Of a stretch of DNA of 64,000 nucleotides, positions 8,402-17,944 are shown in pieces. The stretch's first letter is position 1. Every line of letters begins with the position of its first letter. The position numbers and the translations under genes are program-made. Under the pieces are notes generated by a model. That model saw nothing but the letters and a program-made list of their open reading frames with translations, had not been told where the DNA came from and did no database searches. The stretch spans positions 1-64,000 of the forward strand of contig NZ_LT707064.1 of assembly GCF_900156465.1 (NCBI RefSeq), given 5' to 3'. The DNA comes from Pseudomonas sp. 7SR1. GTDB lineage: Bacteria > Pseudomonadota > Gammaproteobacteria > Pseudomonadales > Pseudomonadaceae.

Positions 8402-8806
8402 ATGACCTTCGCAAAAATCGCTCAGAAACTGTCCCTGTGGGCGGGGAGCCCAAAGACATTCCTGGGAGCCCTCGTATTGTTGGCGCTCTGGGCTATCAGC
8501 GGGCCTTTCTTCAAGTTCAACGATACGTGGCAACTGATCATCAATACATCGACGACGATCATTACCTTCCTGATGGTATTCCTCATCCAGAACACGCAAA
8601 ACCGCGATACCGACATCCTGCACCTGAAGGTCGACGAGTTACTGCGGGCGACCAAAGAGGCGCAGAACGCGATGCTTGGCCTCGAATCCCTGGACCTCAA
8701 GCAACTGGAGGCCCTGCGCAAGCACTACCAGGCCATGGGCCAGGGCGAGGCGAAAAACCTGGAGGGTCTTGAGGAGCAGAACAAGGTGGACCTGAATCAA
8801 TGCTGA
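8402..8806 (+). CDS. Low-affinity iron permease family protein
   Basis: 134 aa with two membrane segments (about residues 19-39 and 48-67, the second reading TTIITFLMVFLIQNTQNRD), then a predicted helical cytoplasmic tail. The second segment with its NTQNRD edge is characteristic of the bacterial proteins annotated as low-affinity iron permease (Fet4-related). Iron transport by such short bacterial members has not been generally shown. The ATG at 8402 has an AAGGAAC ribosome site; an in-frame ATG at 8378 lacks one. Confidence 0.78.
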   Translation: MTFAKIAQKLSLWAGSPKTFLGALVLLALWAISGPFFKFNDTWQLIINTSTTIITFLMVFLIQNTQNRDTDILHLKVDELLRATKEAQNAMLGLESLDLKQLEALRKHYQAMGQGEAKNLEGLEEQNKVDLNQC

Positions 8807-8858
8807 AGGCGTGACTGCGCGAGCGAGACAACCTCTCACCCGCGCAGCCTATCGTGCC

Positions 8859-9767
8859 TCAGGGCAGCGGATTACCGCCTGTCACACCGAACACTTCGCC
8901 GGTGATATAGCTCGACTCCTGGGAAGCCAGCAACACGTAGAGCGGCGCGCATTCGGCCGGCTGGCCGGGACGCTTCATCGGGACCTGGGAACCGAAGGTC
9001 GGTATTTTCTCCCGGGGCTGCCCGCCACTGGGCTGCAACACGGTCCAGATCGGCCCCGGTGCCACGGCGTTGACCCGGATGCCCTTGCCGATGACCTGGC
9101 CAGCCAGCGCCTTGGTGAACGCCACGATGGCCGCCTTGGTGGTGGCGTAATCCAGTAATGTCGCCGACGGATCGTAGGATTGGATCGACGCGGTATTAAT
9201 GATGGTCGCTCCGGCCGGCATCAGCGGCACCGCGGTCTTGCAAAGCCAGAACATCGCATAGATGTTGGTTTTCATGGTGTCGTCGAACTGAGCGGTGGTG
9301 ATGTCGGCGATGTCTTTCTGCGCTTCCTGTTTGCCGGCCACATTGACCAGGATGTCCAGTCCTCCCAGTTGCTCATGGGCGCTTTTCACCAGTTGGACGC
9401 AGAATGCCTCGTCCTTGAGATCGCCAGGAATCGCAATGGCCTTGCGGCCCTCGGCTTCGATCAGTTCGATGACTTGCCGGGCATCACGCTCTTCACTGGG
9501 CAGGTAATTGATCGCGACGTCGGCACCTTCTCGTGCATAGGCGATGGCCGCCGCACGACCGATACCTGAATCGGCGCCGGTAACCAGGGCTTTGCGGCCC
9601 TCCAGGCGGCCGAATCCTTGATAGCTTTTCTCACCATGATCCGGCTTGGGCACCATGTCCTGGTCGATACCCGGCGGTGATTGGGGCTGGTCAGGGAAAG
9701 GCGGGCGAGGATACTGGGTCAACGGGTTCTGCATCGCATATTGATTGGGTTCTCGGCGTGTGGACAT
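8859..9767 (-). CDS. SDR oxidoreductase, YghA-like
   Basis: 302-aa short-chain dehydrogenase with an N-terminal Pro-rich extension of about 50 residues, as in YghA-type and Bacillus stress-induced SDRs. The nucleotide-binding motif TGADSGIG is at residues 63-70, followed by a catalytic Ser in TASIQS and YATTK. NADP(H)-dependent aldehyde or alcohol conversion is likely; the substrate is unknown. The start was set at the ATG preceded by AAGGAGA. Its neighbours (DUF4142, KGG-like peptide) are also of stress-regulon type, so general-stress control is plausible. Confidence 0.88.
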   Translation of the reverse strand: MSTRREPNQYAMQNPLTQYPRPPFPDQPQSPPGIDQDMVPKPDHGEKSYQGFGRLEGRKALVTGADSGIGRAAAIAYAREGADVAINYLPSEERDARQVIELIEAEGRKAIAIPGDLKDEAFCVQLVKSAHEQLGGLDILVNVAGKQEAQKDIADITTAQFDDTMKTNIYAMFWLCKTAVPLMPAGATIINTASIQSYDPSATLLDYATTKAAIVAFTKALAGQVIGKGIRVNAVAPGPIWTVLQPSGGQPREKIPTFGSQVPMKRPGQPAECAPLYVLLASQESSYITGEVFGVTGGNPLP

Positions 9768-9842
9768 CGAGGTTCTCCTTTCTGCGGGCAAGGTGAACCG
9801 GGACGTAATCGCCCCGGCCTTGAATATGAGTCAAGCCTTGGA

Positions 9843-10346
9843 TCAGCGGCTGGCCTGGAGCGCCCTGGCCATTTCCAGATGGGTCTGCAACTTGGGCAAG
9901 GTCTCGTCGGCGAACGCCTTGATCTCCGGCACGTTGGTGGTCTGGGCCTCCTGTTGGATCTGCGCGATGGCTTCCTCGGTGGCCTTGACCTGGCTGGCGG
10001 CGTAGGCCGCCTCGAACGATTCGCCTTCCTGGACTTGCGGTATCAGGGTCTTGGCCTTCTCGGCCACCGCTTCCCTGGGCTCGACGGGCAGGTCGAGTTT
10101 TTTCGCAATCTTGGCCAGGTGCTGGTTGGCCGTGGTGCGGTCGTTGATCACCATGATGGTGTAATCCTTGACCTCCCTGGATTCGGCTTTCCCGTGGGCC
10201 ATGCGGCTGGCCTCGATGTCGGCCATGCCTTTGGCTGAGGCATCGTTGATGAATTCGGTCGGCGATTGGGCCCAGGCACTGTTGGCACCCAGGCCCATCA
10301 GCACGACAAGACTGCTGGTGCGTAAAAAGGTGGCCATCCGGCTCAT
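9843..10346 (-). CDS. DUF4142 periplasmic protein
   Basis: 167 aa with a signal peptide ending AWAQS and a helical DUF4142 domain (FINDASAKGMADIEASRMA near the N-terminus). Exported ferritin-like proteins of this family are common in stress clusters; the biochemical role is unknown. A GGAGG ribosome site lies 8 bp before the ATG. It is 75 bp upstream of the SDR gene on the same strand. Confidence 0.85.
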   Translation of the reverse strand: MSRMATFLRTSSLVVLMGLGANSAWAQSPTEFINDASAKGMADIEASRMAHGKAESREVKDYTIMVINDRTTANQHLAKIAKKLDLPVEPREAVAEKAKTLIPQVQEGESFEAAYAASQVKATEEAIAQIQQEAQTTNVPEIKAFADETLPKLQTHLEMARALQASR

Positions 10347-10416
10347 GGTCGCGCCCTCCTCGAAGTAAAAGTCCCGGCAGGTTTTCCTGCCTCTGAATCA
10401 GAACCACCGGTGACAT

Positions 10417-10575
10417 TCAGCGAGACGTCTGACCCGGCTTGCGGCCGATTTCGACTTTTGACGGGTGCTTATCGACGCTCATGATGGTGGTTCTCCCACT
10501 TTTGCGACCCGCTTCAGACACCTTCGTTCGATCGTGAACGATGTTTCCCGGATAATTGCTTCGTGAACCTGGCAT
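10417..10575 (-). CDS. KGG-motif-like stress peptide (52 aa)
   Basis: Small hydrophilic protein with two imperfect repeats, DRTKVSEAGRKSGRTT and HPSKVEIGRKPGQTSR. They resemble the KGG (con-10/GsiB-type) stress repeat, usually SEAGKKGG, with the glycine pair partly lost. The start was chosen at the ATG that has GGAGG 7 bp upstream; an upstream in-frame ATG lacks a ribosome site. It is co-oriented with DUF4142 and the SDR, types often found together in desiccation or general-stress regulons. Confidence 0.68.
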   Translation of the reverse strand: MPGSRSNYPGNIVHDRTKVSEAGRKSGRTTIMSVDKHPSKVEIGRKPGQTSR

Positions 10576-10692
10576 GGTCCGGCCCTCCAGATACATGGAT
10601 GTCACGAGCACTGCTCGCCTGACATTCGAAAGGAAAACGGGCTGGAAGGTTTTGCCGAAGCCGACGGCGTCACGACGAACGGTGACACCGGG

Positions 10693-12126
10693 TCAGAGGC
10701 CGAGGGCCTTGTGATTGTGGCGCTTGGCAGCGTACATCGCCTCGTCGGCGTGGCGGAACAGGGCCACGTCTTCACTGCCATGGTCTGGAAAACAGGCCAC
10801 GCCGATACTGGGCTCGATGCTCAGGCTGTGTCCGTCCAGGCGCAGCGGCTGGCTCAGTGCATGACGGATCTTTTCCTGGACACGGCGCGCATCGTCCAGG
10901 GCCTGGATGCTATGGAGCAGCACCACGAACTCGTCGCCGCCAATGCGCGCCACGGTATCGCTCTCACGGATGCAGCCCTGCAGTCGGCTGGCCACCGCTT
11001 GCAGCAGCAGATCGCCCACACCGTGGCCGAAAGTGTCATTGACCTGCTTGAACCGATCCAGGTCGATATACAGCAAGGCCATGCGTCCCGACACCGCACG
11101 GGCGCTGGCCAGCGCAGCCTTGAACCGCTCACGCAGCAATTCGCGGTTGGGTATCTGGGTCAACTGATCGTATTGCGCCATGCGCTGCAAGCGGGCATGC
11201 AGGCGCTGGCGTTCGATGGCGATGGTGAGCTGCGCACAGACATATTGCAGCAGCTCCTTGTCCTGCTCGGTATAGCGCTCGTCGTCCTGGGCGCTCTTGA
11301 CGATCAGCGCCCCGATCGTGCCGTTCTGGGCATTGAGCGGCACTCCCAGCCAACAGGGTGCGCCCGGCTGTGTCGCCAGGTCACGCAAACCCGATGGCAG
11401 CGAGTCGCGATCAGAGGTCAGCAGGATCGGCTGGCCGCTGCGAATCACTTCTGCGCACAACCGCCCGGTCACCGTATCCGGCAACTCGGGCTGCCCTTCC
11501 CGGCCGTCGACGTGATAAGCGAAATCCAGCTGGGCACATTGCTCGTCGTACAGCGCTACCGAGAAATTCAGCGCCGGCAGCCACTCACCGATGATCAGGT
11601 GAATGCGCTTGAACAACCCCAGCAGATCCGCCGCGGCATGGGCCGCTTCGGAGATCGCATACAGCGCCGCCTGCCGGGACTCGGCCTGCTTGCGCTCGGT
11701 GATGTCCCGCGCCACGGCGATCCGCAGTTGGTCCTGTGACGACCAGCGTGCCGACCAGAGAATGTGCGCCACCCGACCGTCCTTGCGCAGGTAACGGTTC
11801 TCGAAGTTGAACTTGGGGTCTCCCCCCATGATTTCCCGCGCGGCGTCGAGGGTTCGCTGGCGGTCGTCGGGGTGTACCAGCTCGATCATGGACCGACCGA
11901 TCAGTTCCCGGGGTGTATAGCCGAAAATGCGCTCACAGGCGGCACTGACGAACACGAACCGACCATGGGCGTCTACGGCGCACACAGCGTCCAGCAGGAG
12001 GTCGAGGTAACTGGCCAGCGGCGTGGCATTAGGGGTATCCATGGAGCTGAACGCCATCCGGAGAATGCAGTCATGTGCGAATCCGATGATCCGGCGCGCA
12101 ATATATGATGAGGATAGCGCAGTCAT
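10693..12126 (-). CDS. PAS-GAF diguanylate cyclase
   Basis: 477-aa soluble sensor. A PAS domain (about residues 38-145, ending in RDITERKQAE) is followed by a GAF domain (about 160-305) and a GGDEF domain. The active signature RIGGDEF is intact and an I-site RESD sits five residues before it, so it should make c-di-GMP with product inhibition. There is no membrane segment. The furthest ATG was kept because GGAGGG lies 5 bp upstream of it; internal Met24 and Met29 lack such sites. Signals sensed by PAS and GAF are unknown. Confidence 0.9.
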   Translation of the reverse strand: MTALSSSYIARRIIGFAHDCILRMAFSSMDTPNATPLASYLDLLLDAVCAVDAHGRFVFVSAACERIFGYTPRELIGRSMIELVHPDDRQRTLDAAREIMGGDPKFNFENRYLRKDGRVAHILWSARWSSQDQLRIAVARDITERKQAESRQAALYAISEAAHAAADLLGLFKRIHLIIGEWLPALNFSVALYDEQCAQLDFAYHVDGREGQPELPDTVTGRLCAEVIRSGQPILLTSDRDSLPSGLRDLATQPGAPCWLGVPLNAQNGTIGALIVKSAQDDERYTEQDKELLQYVCAQLTIAIERQRLHARLQRMAQYDQLTQIPNRELLRERFKAALASARAVSGRMALLYIDLDRFKQVNDTFGHGVGDLLLQAVASRLQGCIRESDTVARIGGDEFVVLLHSIQALDDARRVQEKIRHALSQPLRLDGHSLSIEPSIGVACFPDHGSEDVALFRHADEAMYAAKRHNHKALGL

Positions 12127-12183
12127 TCAGGCCCTCCGGAAAAATGATTGCGTTAAGCCATCTTTCCCCGACAGAAGGCCTTG

Positions 12184-12600
12184 TCACGGCACCGTGAAGA
12201 ACTCCATGCCGGCGTAAGGCGCCTGCCGACAGGCCTTCAGACGCGACGCCAGGTCGCCCACATGAAGTTCGAGCTTGTGCCCGTCCGGGTCCAGGAAATA
12301 GAACGAATCGCCTTCGCTGCGATTGTCCCGCCACGATGCGACCCCGGCCGCCTTGAGCCGCGCCACCAGACGCGGGAAACCCTCGGCCGCCAGGCTGAAC
12401 GCGTAATGGGTGTAATCCGCCGCCGGCCCGGTCGTGCGTAATGGGTCGAGGGACAGGCACAACCACAAGCCCGGCAAAGACAGATAGGCCCCGCTGTCCC
12501 AGCGCGCCTCGAGACGAAACTGCAACAGGTCGCGATAAAAGCCCACGCTTCGGTCCAGCTCGGTGACCGCGAGGGTCAGATGGTTGAGGCCTGAAAGCAT
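12184..12600 (-). CDS. fosA: Fosfomycin glutathione transferase FosA
   Basis: 138-aa vicinal-oxygen-chelate metalloenzyme that opens the fosfomycin epoxide with glutathione. [30 protein letters not shown] and [12 protein letters not shown] match Pseudomonas chromosomal FosA. Metal ligands are His7, His65 and Glu111 (one residue shifted from the P. aeruginosa enzyme). The start was set by homology; the reading frame extends upstream without similarity. It is a chromosomal, probably intrinsic, resistance gene. Confidence 0.9.
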   Translation of the reverse strand: MLSGLNHLTLAVTELDRSVGFYRDLLQFRLEARWDSGAYLSLPGLWLCLSLDPLRTTGPAADYTHYAFSLAAEGFPRLVARLKAAGVASWRDNRSEGDSFYFLDPDGHKLELHVGDLASRLKACRQAPYAGMEFFTVP

Positions 12601-12885
12601 CGACAGGAACCTTGCGAAAGAAATGGACAAGAGAGGACGCTGTACACACCCCCCAACGCAGCGGCTCCGGGGCATCGACAAACATTGTAACGAGCTCCCA
12701 CTCCACCAGGGAATTCCTCGTCCACGTTCATAGGCAACGTCCTACACAGAACTCTCCAGCCCCCCTCAAAGACGCCGGAAACGGCCGATTCAAAGCCTTG
12801 GGCAGTGGTCTGTAAAGTCCGGAAACACACAGATATCGAAACACCCCACGGACAGAACCCCTCAACCAAGGAATGTAATCGCGCC

Positions 12886-14121
12886 ATGAACCAGACCACG
12901 CAGCCGACCCATCGTTTCACCAACTACCGCAAGGTCATTGCCCTGGCGGACCAGGATTGGCAGAACGCCGAAATCGGGAAGATCTCGGGACTCAACGTCG
13001 AGGTCAAGACACCCAACGTCCTGGTCGACCAGTACGGTCGCACCTTTCATCATTTCTGCACGACCTCCTACCTGGGCCTGGATTACCACCCCGCATTGCT
13101 TGACGGCGCCATGACCGCGTTGTGGGAAACCGGCACCCTGCGGGTCGCCAACTCGAAGAACCGCTGCAAGCTGGCGATCCTGGCCCGATACGAGGCCCAG
13201 TTGTCGGAGCTGTTCGGTGCCAGTTGCCTGAGTGCCCTGTCCTGCAGCGCGGCCAGTGCGGGAATCCTGCCATTGCTGGCCAGTGGCGTGCTCACCGACA
13301 ACAGGCCGCCGGTCATGATATTCGACAAGCATGCCCACTATTCGATGAACCACTTCAAGACTGCTTGCGCCGATGAAACCCAGGTCCTCACCTGCCCCCA
13401 TAACGACATGGATTTCATCGAGGACCTGTGCAAGCGCCAACGCAACGTGGCCTATGTGACCGACGGTGCCTACAGCATGGGCGGGATGGCGGACCTCGAT
13501 AGCCTGTTATATCTCAAGCAGCGCTACGGCCTGTTCCTGTACCTGGACGACTCCCACGCGCTGTCCACCGTGGGCCAATGCGGCGCCGGCCTGGTCCGCT
13601 CGCGCCTTCCCACCGTGGACGAACGCACCCTGATCGTCGCTTCCCTGGCCAAATCCTTCGGGGCCAGCGGGGGCCTGGCGATGTTCGGCAGTGAAAGGCA
13701 CAAGGCGCTGGTGCAGCGCTACGGTGGCCCCAGCAACTGGTCGCAGAGCCTGAACGCAGCGGCCATCGGCGCCGGCATGGCCTCGATCCGCCTGCATCGC
13801 AGCCGAGAGCTGGGCTCCTTGCAGGAGCGCTTGCAGGCTAATATCCGACTGTTCGACAGCCTTATCCGCACCGAACAGTACGGCAATCCCATGGCGATCC
13901 GCCTGATACCGTGCGGCGAAGCAGCCCTGGCCAATCGGCTGGCGGTGGAACTGGCCGAGCTTGGGTATTTCACCTCGGCGGTGTTCTTCCCTGTCGTGCC
14001 GCAGAACAAGGCCGCGATACGTATCACCCTGCGGGCCGACATGGAACCAGGGGTGATCCGGTCGTTCTGCGAACAGATGACCGACCTGCTGAAAGCTCAC
14101 GGGCGTGAAATCCGCCCCTGA
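12886..14121 (+). CDS. Alpha-oxoamine synthase family PLP enzyme
   Basis: 411-aa fold-type I PLP enzyme of the family that condenses an acyl thioester with an amino acid (BioF, Kbl, HemA, CqsA, SPT). The Schiff-base Lys256 lies in ASLAKSFGASGG. The aspartate-containing motif LDDSHALST and the ring-stacking region around HAHYSMNHF are present. The SLAK form is seen in CqsA-like enzymes, whereas BioF and Kbl usually have TFSK or TLGK. It lies beside no biotin or threonine gene. An MFS exporter follows 60 bp downstream, which suggests synthesis and export of an aminoketone-type metabolite (inference). The ribosome site AAGGA is rather far (13 bp) from the ATG. Confidence 0.8.
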   Translation: MNQTTQPTHRFTNYRKVIALADQDWQNAEIGKISGLNVEVKTPNVLVDQYGRTFHHFCTTSYLGLDYHPALLDGAMTALWETGTLRVANSKNRCKLAILARYEAQLSELFGASCLSALSCSAASAGILPLLASGVLTDNRPPVMIFDKHAHYSMNHFKTACADETQVLTCPHNDMDFIEDLCKRQRNVAYVTDGAYSMGGMADLDSLLYLKQRYGLFLYLDDSHALSTVGQCGAGLVRSRLPTVDERTLIVASLAKSFGASGGLAMFGSERHKALVQRYGGPSNWSQSLNAAAIGAGMASIRLHRSRELGSLQERLQANIRLFDSLIRTEQYGNPMAIRLIPCGEAALANRLAVELAELGYFTSAVFFPVVPQNKAAIRITLRADMEPGVIRSFCEQMTDLLKAHGREIRP

Positions 14122-14181
14122 ACGAAAACGGGTAGCCTGTGCGGCTCATTCGTGCACTCAAATCAACCGTACAGGCCACTG

Positions 14182-15354
14182 ATGAAGAACCGTACAACCC
14201 TGATCGTCACCTGCACCACGGTTTTCCTGGCCCAACTGGGCATGAGCATCTACTTGCCGGCCTTGCCTGACATGGCCCGGGACCTGGGCGACGATGCTTC
14301 ACGGGTGTCCTGGGGACTGCCGGTGTACCTGATCGGCATGGCACTGCCCATGCTGGCCTGGGGCAGCCTGAGCCAGGGGTTGGGGCGCAAGCCGGTGTTG
14401 CTGGCGGCGTTGGCGCTATACGGGCTGGCCAACCTGGCCCTGCCCCTGGGAACTGGCGTGGAAGCGTTCCTGGCCTTCAGGCTGATCCAGGGCATCGGGG
14501 CCAGCGGCATTTCGGTGATGGCGAGGGTGTTGATCCGGGACAGCTTCAGCGGCGACCTGCTGGCCAAATCCCTGGCGTGGTTGTCCATCGCCTTTGTGAT
14601 CGCCCTCGGTATCGGCCAATACCTCGGCTCCCTGATCCAGGCCGCTTTCGGCTGGGCGGCGATCTTCCAGGGGCTCGGCGCTGCCAGCCTGGTAATGGCC
14701 GCAGCCGTGTCCCGGGCCAGGTTCCCGAGGCTGACGGAGGAGAAAAACGGTCAACCGGCGTGGCGCGTGTATGGGCAGATCCTGAAGCACCCTGGCTTTC
14801 TCCTGCCCGCCCTGGCGGGTGGGTTGGGTTACGGTGTGATCATTGCCTTCAACACTGCCGCGCCGCTGATCCTGCGTGACAGCTTTCACTGGTCGGCGAT
14901 CGAGTACGGCCTGCTGGGCTGGCCCATCAGCGCGGCGTACTTGCTCGGCGCATTGGTGGTCAATGCCTGCGTATTGCGCATCGGCCAGCGACGGCTGATG
15001 GGCTGGGGTATCGCCCTGGTACTGGGCGGCAGCGCGACCATGCTGGCGGCCAGCCTCAGCCTGGGCAGCGTGGCGGTGCTCTTCTGGCTGCCGTACTGCT
15101 TCGCCGTGTTCGGCCAGTCGCTGAACTACCCCATCAGCCTGTCCCTGGCCAATGAGGGTTCACCGATACCGGGCGCCTATGCCATGGCGTTGAGCGGCTT
15201 TCTGCATCAATGGATGGCATCGTTGATCGGCGCCATGGCCAGCCTGCTGTTGAGCGAGCAGGCCTGGCCGTTGGCAGCGTTGTGTACGTTGCTGGCGATG
15301 GCGGCAATGCTGTGTGCCAGATCCTTGCCGCCCCAACCCCGTCAGGCCCTGTAA
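14182..15354 (+). CDS. MFS transporter, Bcr/CflA-like
   Basis: 390-aa, 12-segment major facilitator with the drug:proton antiporter motif WGSLSQGLGRKPV in loop 2-3 and a cytoplasmic basic stretch in mid-protein. It resembles Bcr/CflA-type efflux proteins. Placement 60 bp after the oxoamine synthase suggests it exports that enzyme's product. An in-frame GTG at 14152 is an alternative start; the ATG at 14182 begins just before the first hydrophobic segment. The stop abuts a dispersed 78-bp repeat. Confidence 0.82.
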   Translation: MKNRTTLIVTCTTVFLAQLGMSIYLPALPDMARDLGDDASRVSWGLPVYLIGMALPMLAWGSLSQGLGRKPVLLAALALYGLANLALPLGTGVEAFLAFRLIQGIGASGISVMARVLIRDSFSGDLLAKSLAWLSIAFVIALGIGQYLGSLIQAAFGWAAIFQGLGAASLVMAAAVSRARFPRLTEEKNGQPAWRVYGQILKHPGFLLPALAGGLGYGVIIAFNTAAPLILRDSFHWSAIEYGLLGWPISAAYLLGALVVNACVLRIGQRRLMGWGIALVLGGSATMLAASLSLGSVAVLFWLPYCFAVFGQSLNYPISLSLANEGSPIPGAYAMALSGFLHQWMASLIGAMASLLLSEQAWPLAALCTLLAMAAMLCARSLPPQPRQAL

Positions 15355-15432
15355 GAAAAGCCTTGATACTCGTTCATGCTGCGTTGAAAACGGCCTCGCC
15401 TGACCTTCGTCTCAAGACTTTTCAGACACAGC
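15355..15432 (+). repeat. Dispersed 78-bp repeat, copy A
   Basis: Fills the whole gap between the convergent MFS and yiaY genes. Its core, CTCGTTCATGCTGCGTTGAA followed after 12 nt by TGACCTTCGTCTCAAGAC, recurs inverted at 54316-54393 with few differences. It is not a REP arm; I cannot assign it to a named family. Confidence 0.8.
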
Positions 15433-16581
15433 CTAGAACGCGGTGCGGAAAATTTCCTCGATTTGCCGCTGGTCCGCTGCTCGCGGATTGGTCAAGCCGC
15501 AGGCGTCCTTCAGGGCGTTGGCGGCCAGCACCGGCACATCATTGAGGCGTACACCCAACTCCCGCAGGCCTGCGGGAATGTCCACGTCGCTGGCCAAGGC
15601 ACGAATCGCCGCAATGGCGGCCTGCGCGCCCTCCTCCGGGCTGGATCCAGGCAGATCGACGCCCATGGCGCGGCCCACATCGGCCAGCCTGTCGGCGCAC
15701 ACCGAGGCGTTGAATGCCTGCACGTGTGGCAACAGCACGGCGTTGCATACCCCGTGCGGCAAGTCATAGAAGCCGCCCAACTGATGCGCCATCGCATGCA
15801 CGAACCCCAGCGATGCATTGTTGAAGGCCATCCCGGCGAGGAACTGTGCGTAAGCCATGTTCTCCCGTGCCGCCAGGTCATTGCCGTCGCGCACCGCCAG
15901 GCGCAGGTTGTTGCTGATCAGGGTGACGGCTTTCAGGGCGCAGGCATCGGTAATCGGGGTCGCGGCGGTGGACACGTAGGCCTCCACGGCATGGGTCAAC
16001 GCATCCATGCCCGTGGCGGCAGTCAGGCCCTTGGGCATCGCCACCATCAACGCCGGGTCGTTGACCGACATGAGCGGTGTCACGTTGCGATCGACAATCG
16101 CCATTTTCACATGGCGCGATTCGTCCGTAATGATGCAGAAGCGCGTCATCTCACTGGCGGTGCCGGCAGTGGTATTGATGGCGATCAGCGGCAATTGCGG
16201 CTTGCTCGAACGGTCGACGCCTTCGTAGTCACCGATCTGCCCGCCGTTGGTGGCACACAGGGCGATGCCCTTGGCGCAGTCGTGAGGCGAACCACCGCCC
16301 AGCGAAACCACGAAATCGCACCGGGTTTCTTTCAGCAGGCCCAACCCCTGCACGACGTTGGCGATGCTCGGGTTGGGTTTTGCGCCATCGAAAACGACCG
16401 AATCGATGTCCTGTGCGGCCAGTAGTCCCGCCAGCTTGTCGGCAACGCCGGCCTTGGCAAGCCCGGCATCGGTGACGATCAACGCCTTGCGAAAACCATA
16501 GTTGCGGATGGCGGTCATGGCCTCGTCGAGGCAGCCCAGCCCCATGACATTCACGGCTGGGATGAAGAAAGTGCTGCTCAT
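15433..16581 (-). CDS. yiaY: Iron-containing alcohol dehydrogenase, YiaY type
   Basis: 382-aa group III (Fe-dependent) alcohol dehydrogenase, nearly collinear with E. coli YiaY. It has the NAD-binding [11 protein letters not shown] and a metal-binding region with [23 protein letters not shown] and DLPHGVCNA. The substrate is not settled; ethanol or related short alcohols are usual for the family. The ATG at 16581 matches the family start ([11 protein letters not shown]), although the frame stays open for more than 1 kb upstream over the divergent gene. The next gene starts 126 bp away on the other strand. Confidence 0.92.
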   Translation of the reverse strand: MSSTFFIPAVNVMGLGCLDEAMTAIRNYGFRKALIVTDAGLAKAGVADKLAGLLAAQDIDSVVFDGAKPNPSIANVVQGLGLLKETRCDFVVSLGGGSPHDCAKGIALCATNGGQIGDYEGVDRSSKPQLPLIAINTTAGTASEMTRFCIITDESRHVKMAIVDRNVTPLMSVNDPALMVAMPKGLTAATGMDALTHAVEAYVSTAATPITDACALKAVTLISNNLRLAVRDGNDLAARENMAYAQFLAGMAFNNASLGFVHAMAHQLGGFYDLPHGVCNAVLLPHVQAFNASVCADRLADVGRAMGVDLPGSSPEEGAQAAIAAIRALASDVDIPAGLRELGVRLNDVPVLAANALKDACGLTNPRAADQRQIEEIFRTAF

Positions 16582-16707
16582 GGGAACATGCTCCTGGGGA
16601 AGCCGGATCGGCGTGCCTACAGGATTGACCGAGCGGTCACGGCATTCCTTGATCTGGCTCAAGAGTCTGTCGTGATAAAGTCGCGCCCTGCCTTTGCCAC
16701 GTTTTGG

Positions 16708-17739
16708 ATGAGCTTCGCAATGACCGATTTCCAGGAATATGACGCCCGGCTCGAAGATTGGGAGGCCTTGCGCGCCAACACCGCTTTCAGCGGCCTGTTG
16801 GTGGGTAACGGTGCCAGCCGCGCCATATGGGACGACTTTGGCTATGACTCGCTGTTCGAGAACGCCCGCACGGTCGAGGAAAAGCCCCTGAGCCCGTCGG
16901 AACTGAGCGTGTTCGACGCAATGCAGACGCGCAGCTTCGAGCAGGTGCTCGGTGCGCTGAAAACCACCAGCCGGATCAACAAGGCCCTGGCCGTCAGCTC
17001 CGCCGCCCCGCGTAATCGCTACTACGCGATCAAGGAAGCGCTGATCAACACCGTGCACGCCGTGCACATTCCCTGGCGACTGGTGCAGCCGGCAACCCTG
17101 GCAACGTTGAACCGGGAGCTGAGTCGCTACCGCACGGTATTCACCACCAACTATGACCTGCTCAACCACTGGGCGCTGCAGCATGAACCAGGCACCCTCA
17201 CCGATCTGTTCAGCGGCGACGATCAACGTTTCGACCTGAACCACGCCTGCTCGGACAAGACGCGCCTGCTCTACCTGCACGGCGGCCTGCACCTGGTGCG
17301 CAACCAGGACGGCACCGCGCGCAGGCTCACCTCCACCGAGGGCACACTGCTGGGCAACTTCGCCATCAACAACACCCTCAAGACCCTCGACGACGTACCG
17401 CTGTTCGTCAATGAAGGGCCCAGCGAGGACAAGCTCAGGACGATCCGCAGTTCCGACTACCTGTCGTTCGGCTATGACCAGTTGCTGCACCACGGCGACA
17501 ACCTGTGCCTGTTCGGCCATGCCCTGGGCGAGCAGGACCGGCACATCGTCCAGGCCTTGCGCCAGGCCAGCCCCAGGACCATGGCCATTTCGATCTATCC
17601 CCGCAGCCAGGCGTTCATCCAGCACCAGAAGCGTCACTACGCCAAGTTGTTCCAGGGACTGGAAGTGGCGTTGCGGTTCTTCGACGCCAAGAGCCATCCG
17701 CTGGGCGATCCGAAACTGTCGGTGCCGGTGGAGATTTAG
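16708..17739 (+). CDS. DUF4917 / SIR2-like fold protein
   Basis: 343-aa soluble protein. Four motifs in order resemble the SIR2 NAD-binding fold: GNGAS at residues 33-37, TTNYD with Asn148, LHGG with His191, and GHALGEQD at 270-277. These are the equivalents of GAGxS, TTNYD, HG and GxSxxD in SIR2-like NADases, and the family corresponds to DUF4917. Its enzymatic role is unproven. SIR2 domains in bacteria occur both as deacylases and as NAD-depleting defence effectors; no partner defence gene sits beside it. The start could also be the ATG at 16720. The long antisense frame across it is a shadow. Confidence 0.75.
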   Translation: MSFAMTDFQEYDARLEDWEALRANTAFSGLLVGNGASRAIWDDFGYDSLFENARTVEEKPLSPSELSVFDAMQTRSFEQVLGALKTTSRINKALAVSSAAPRNRYYAIKEALINTVHAVHIPWRLVQPATLATLNRELSRYRTVFTTNYDLLNHWALQHEPGTLTDLFSGDDQRFDLNHACSDKTRLLYLHGGLHLVRNQDGTARRLTSTEGTLLGNFAINNTLKTLDDVPLFVNEGPSEDKLRTIRSSDYLSFGYDQLLHHGDNLCLFGHALGEQDRHIVQALRQASPRTMAISIYPRSQAFIQHQKRHYAKLFQGLEVALRFFDAKSHPLGDPKLSVPVEI

Positions 17740-17787
17740 ACAGTCGGCATTGGACAGGACTCTTTTGGGATCGGATACATGATGGGC

Positions 17788-17921
17788 TGTGGCGAGGGGA
17801 TTTGCCCCCGTTGGGGTGCGCAGCGCCCCCAAAAGCCAAACAAACGGTTCTCCTGACAGACCAGGTTGTCATGTTTGAGGGCTGCTGCGCGCCCCAACGG
17901 GGGCAGATCCCCTCGCCACGG
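17788..17921. repeat. Paired GTGGCGAGGGGAT repeat
   Basis: Two inverted arms, CTGTGGCGAGGGGATTTGCC and the facing copy ending CCCCTCGCCACGG, each carry a CCCCGTTGGGG-type inner palindrome and a further inner inverted motif (GGGGTGCGCAGC). About 70 nt lie between them. This is a second repeat family, distinct from the GTGGGAGCGAG REP. Confidence 0.8.
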
Positions 17922-17944
17922 GGCCGGCACCCATGGGTTTGCTG

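Noticed and set aside
7892..10575. tRNA-Gly as attachment site of a genomic island
   Set aside because: No integrase, no repeated tRNA 3' end, and ordinary chromosomal genes follow.
12886..14121. Calling the PLP enzyme BioF or Kbl
   Set aside because: The active-site motif is SLAK and not the usual TFSK or TLGK, and no biotin or threonine-degradation gene is adjacent.
16582..17832. Upstream in-frame extension of yiaY to 799 aa
   Set aside because: The extension runs antisense over the SIR2-like gene, and YiaY homology begins exactly at the Met at 16581.
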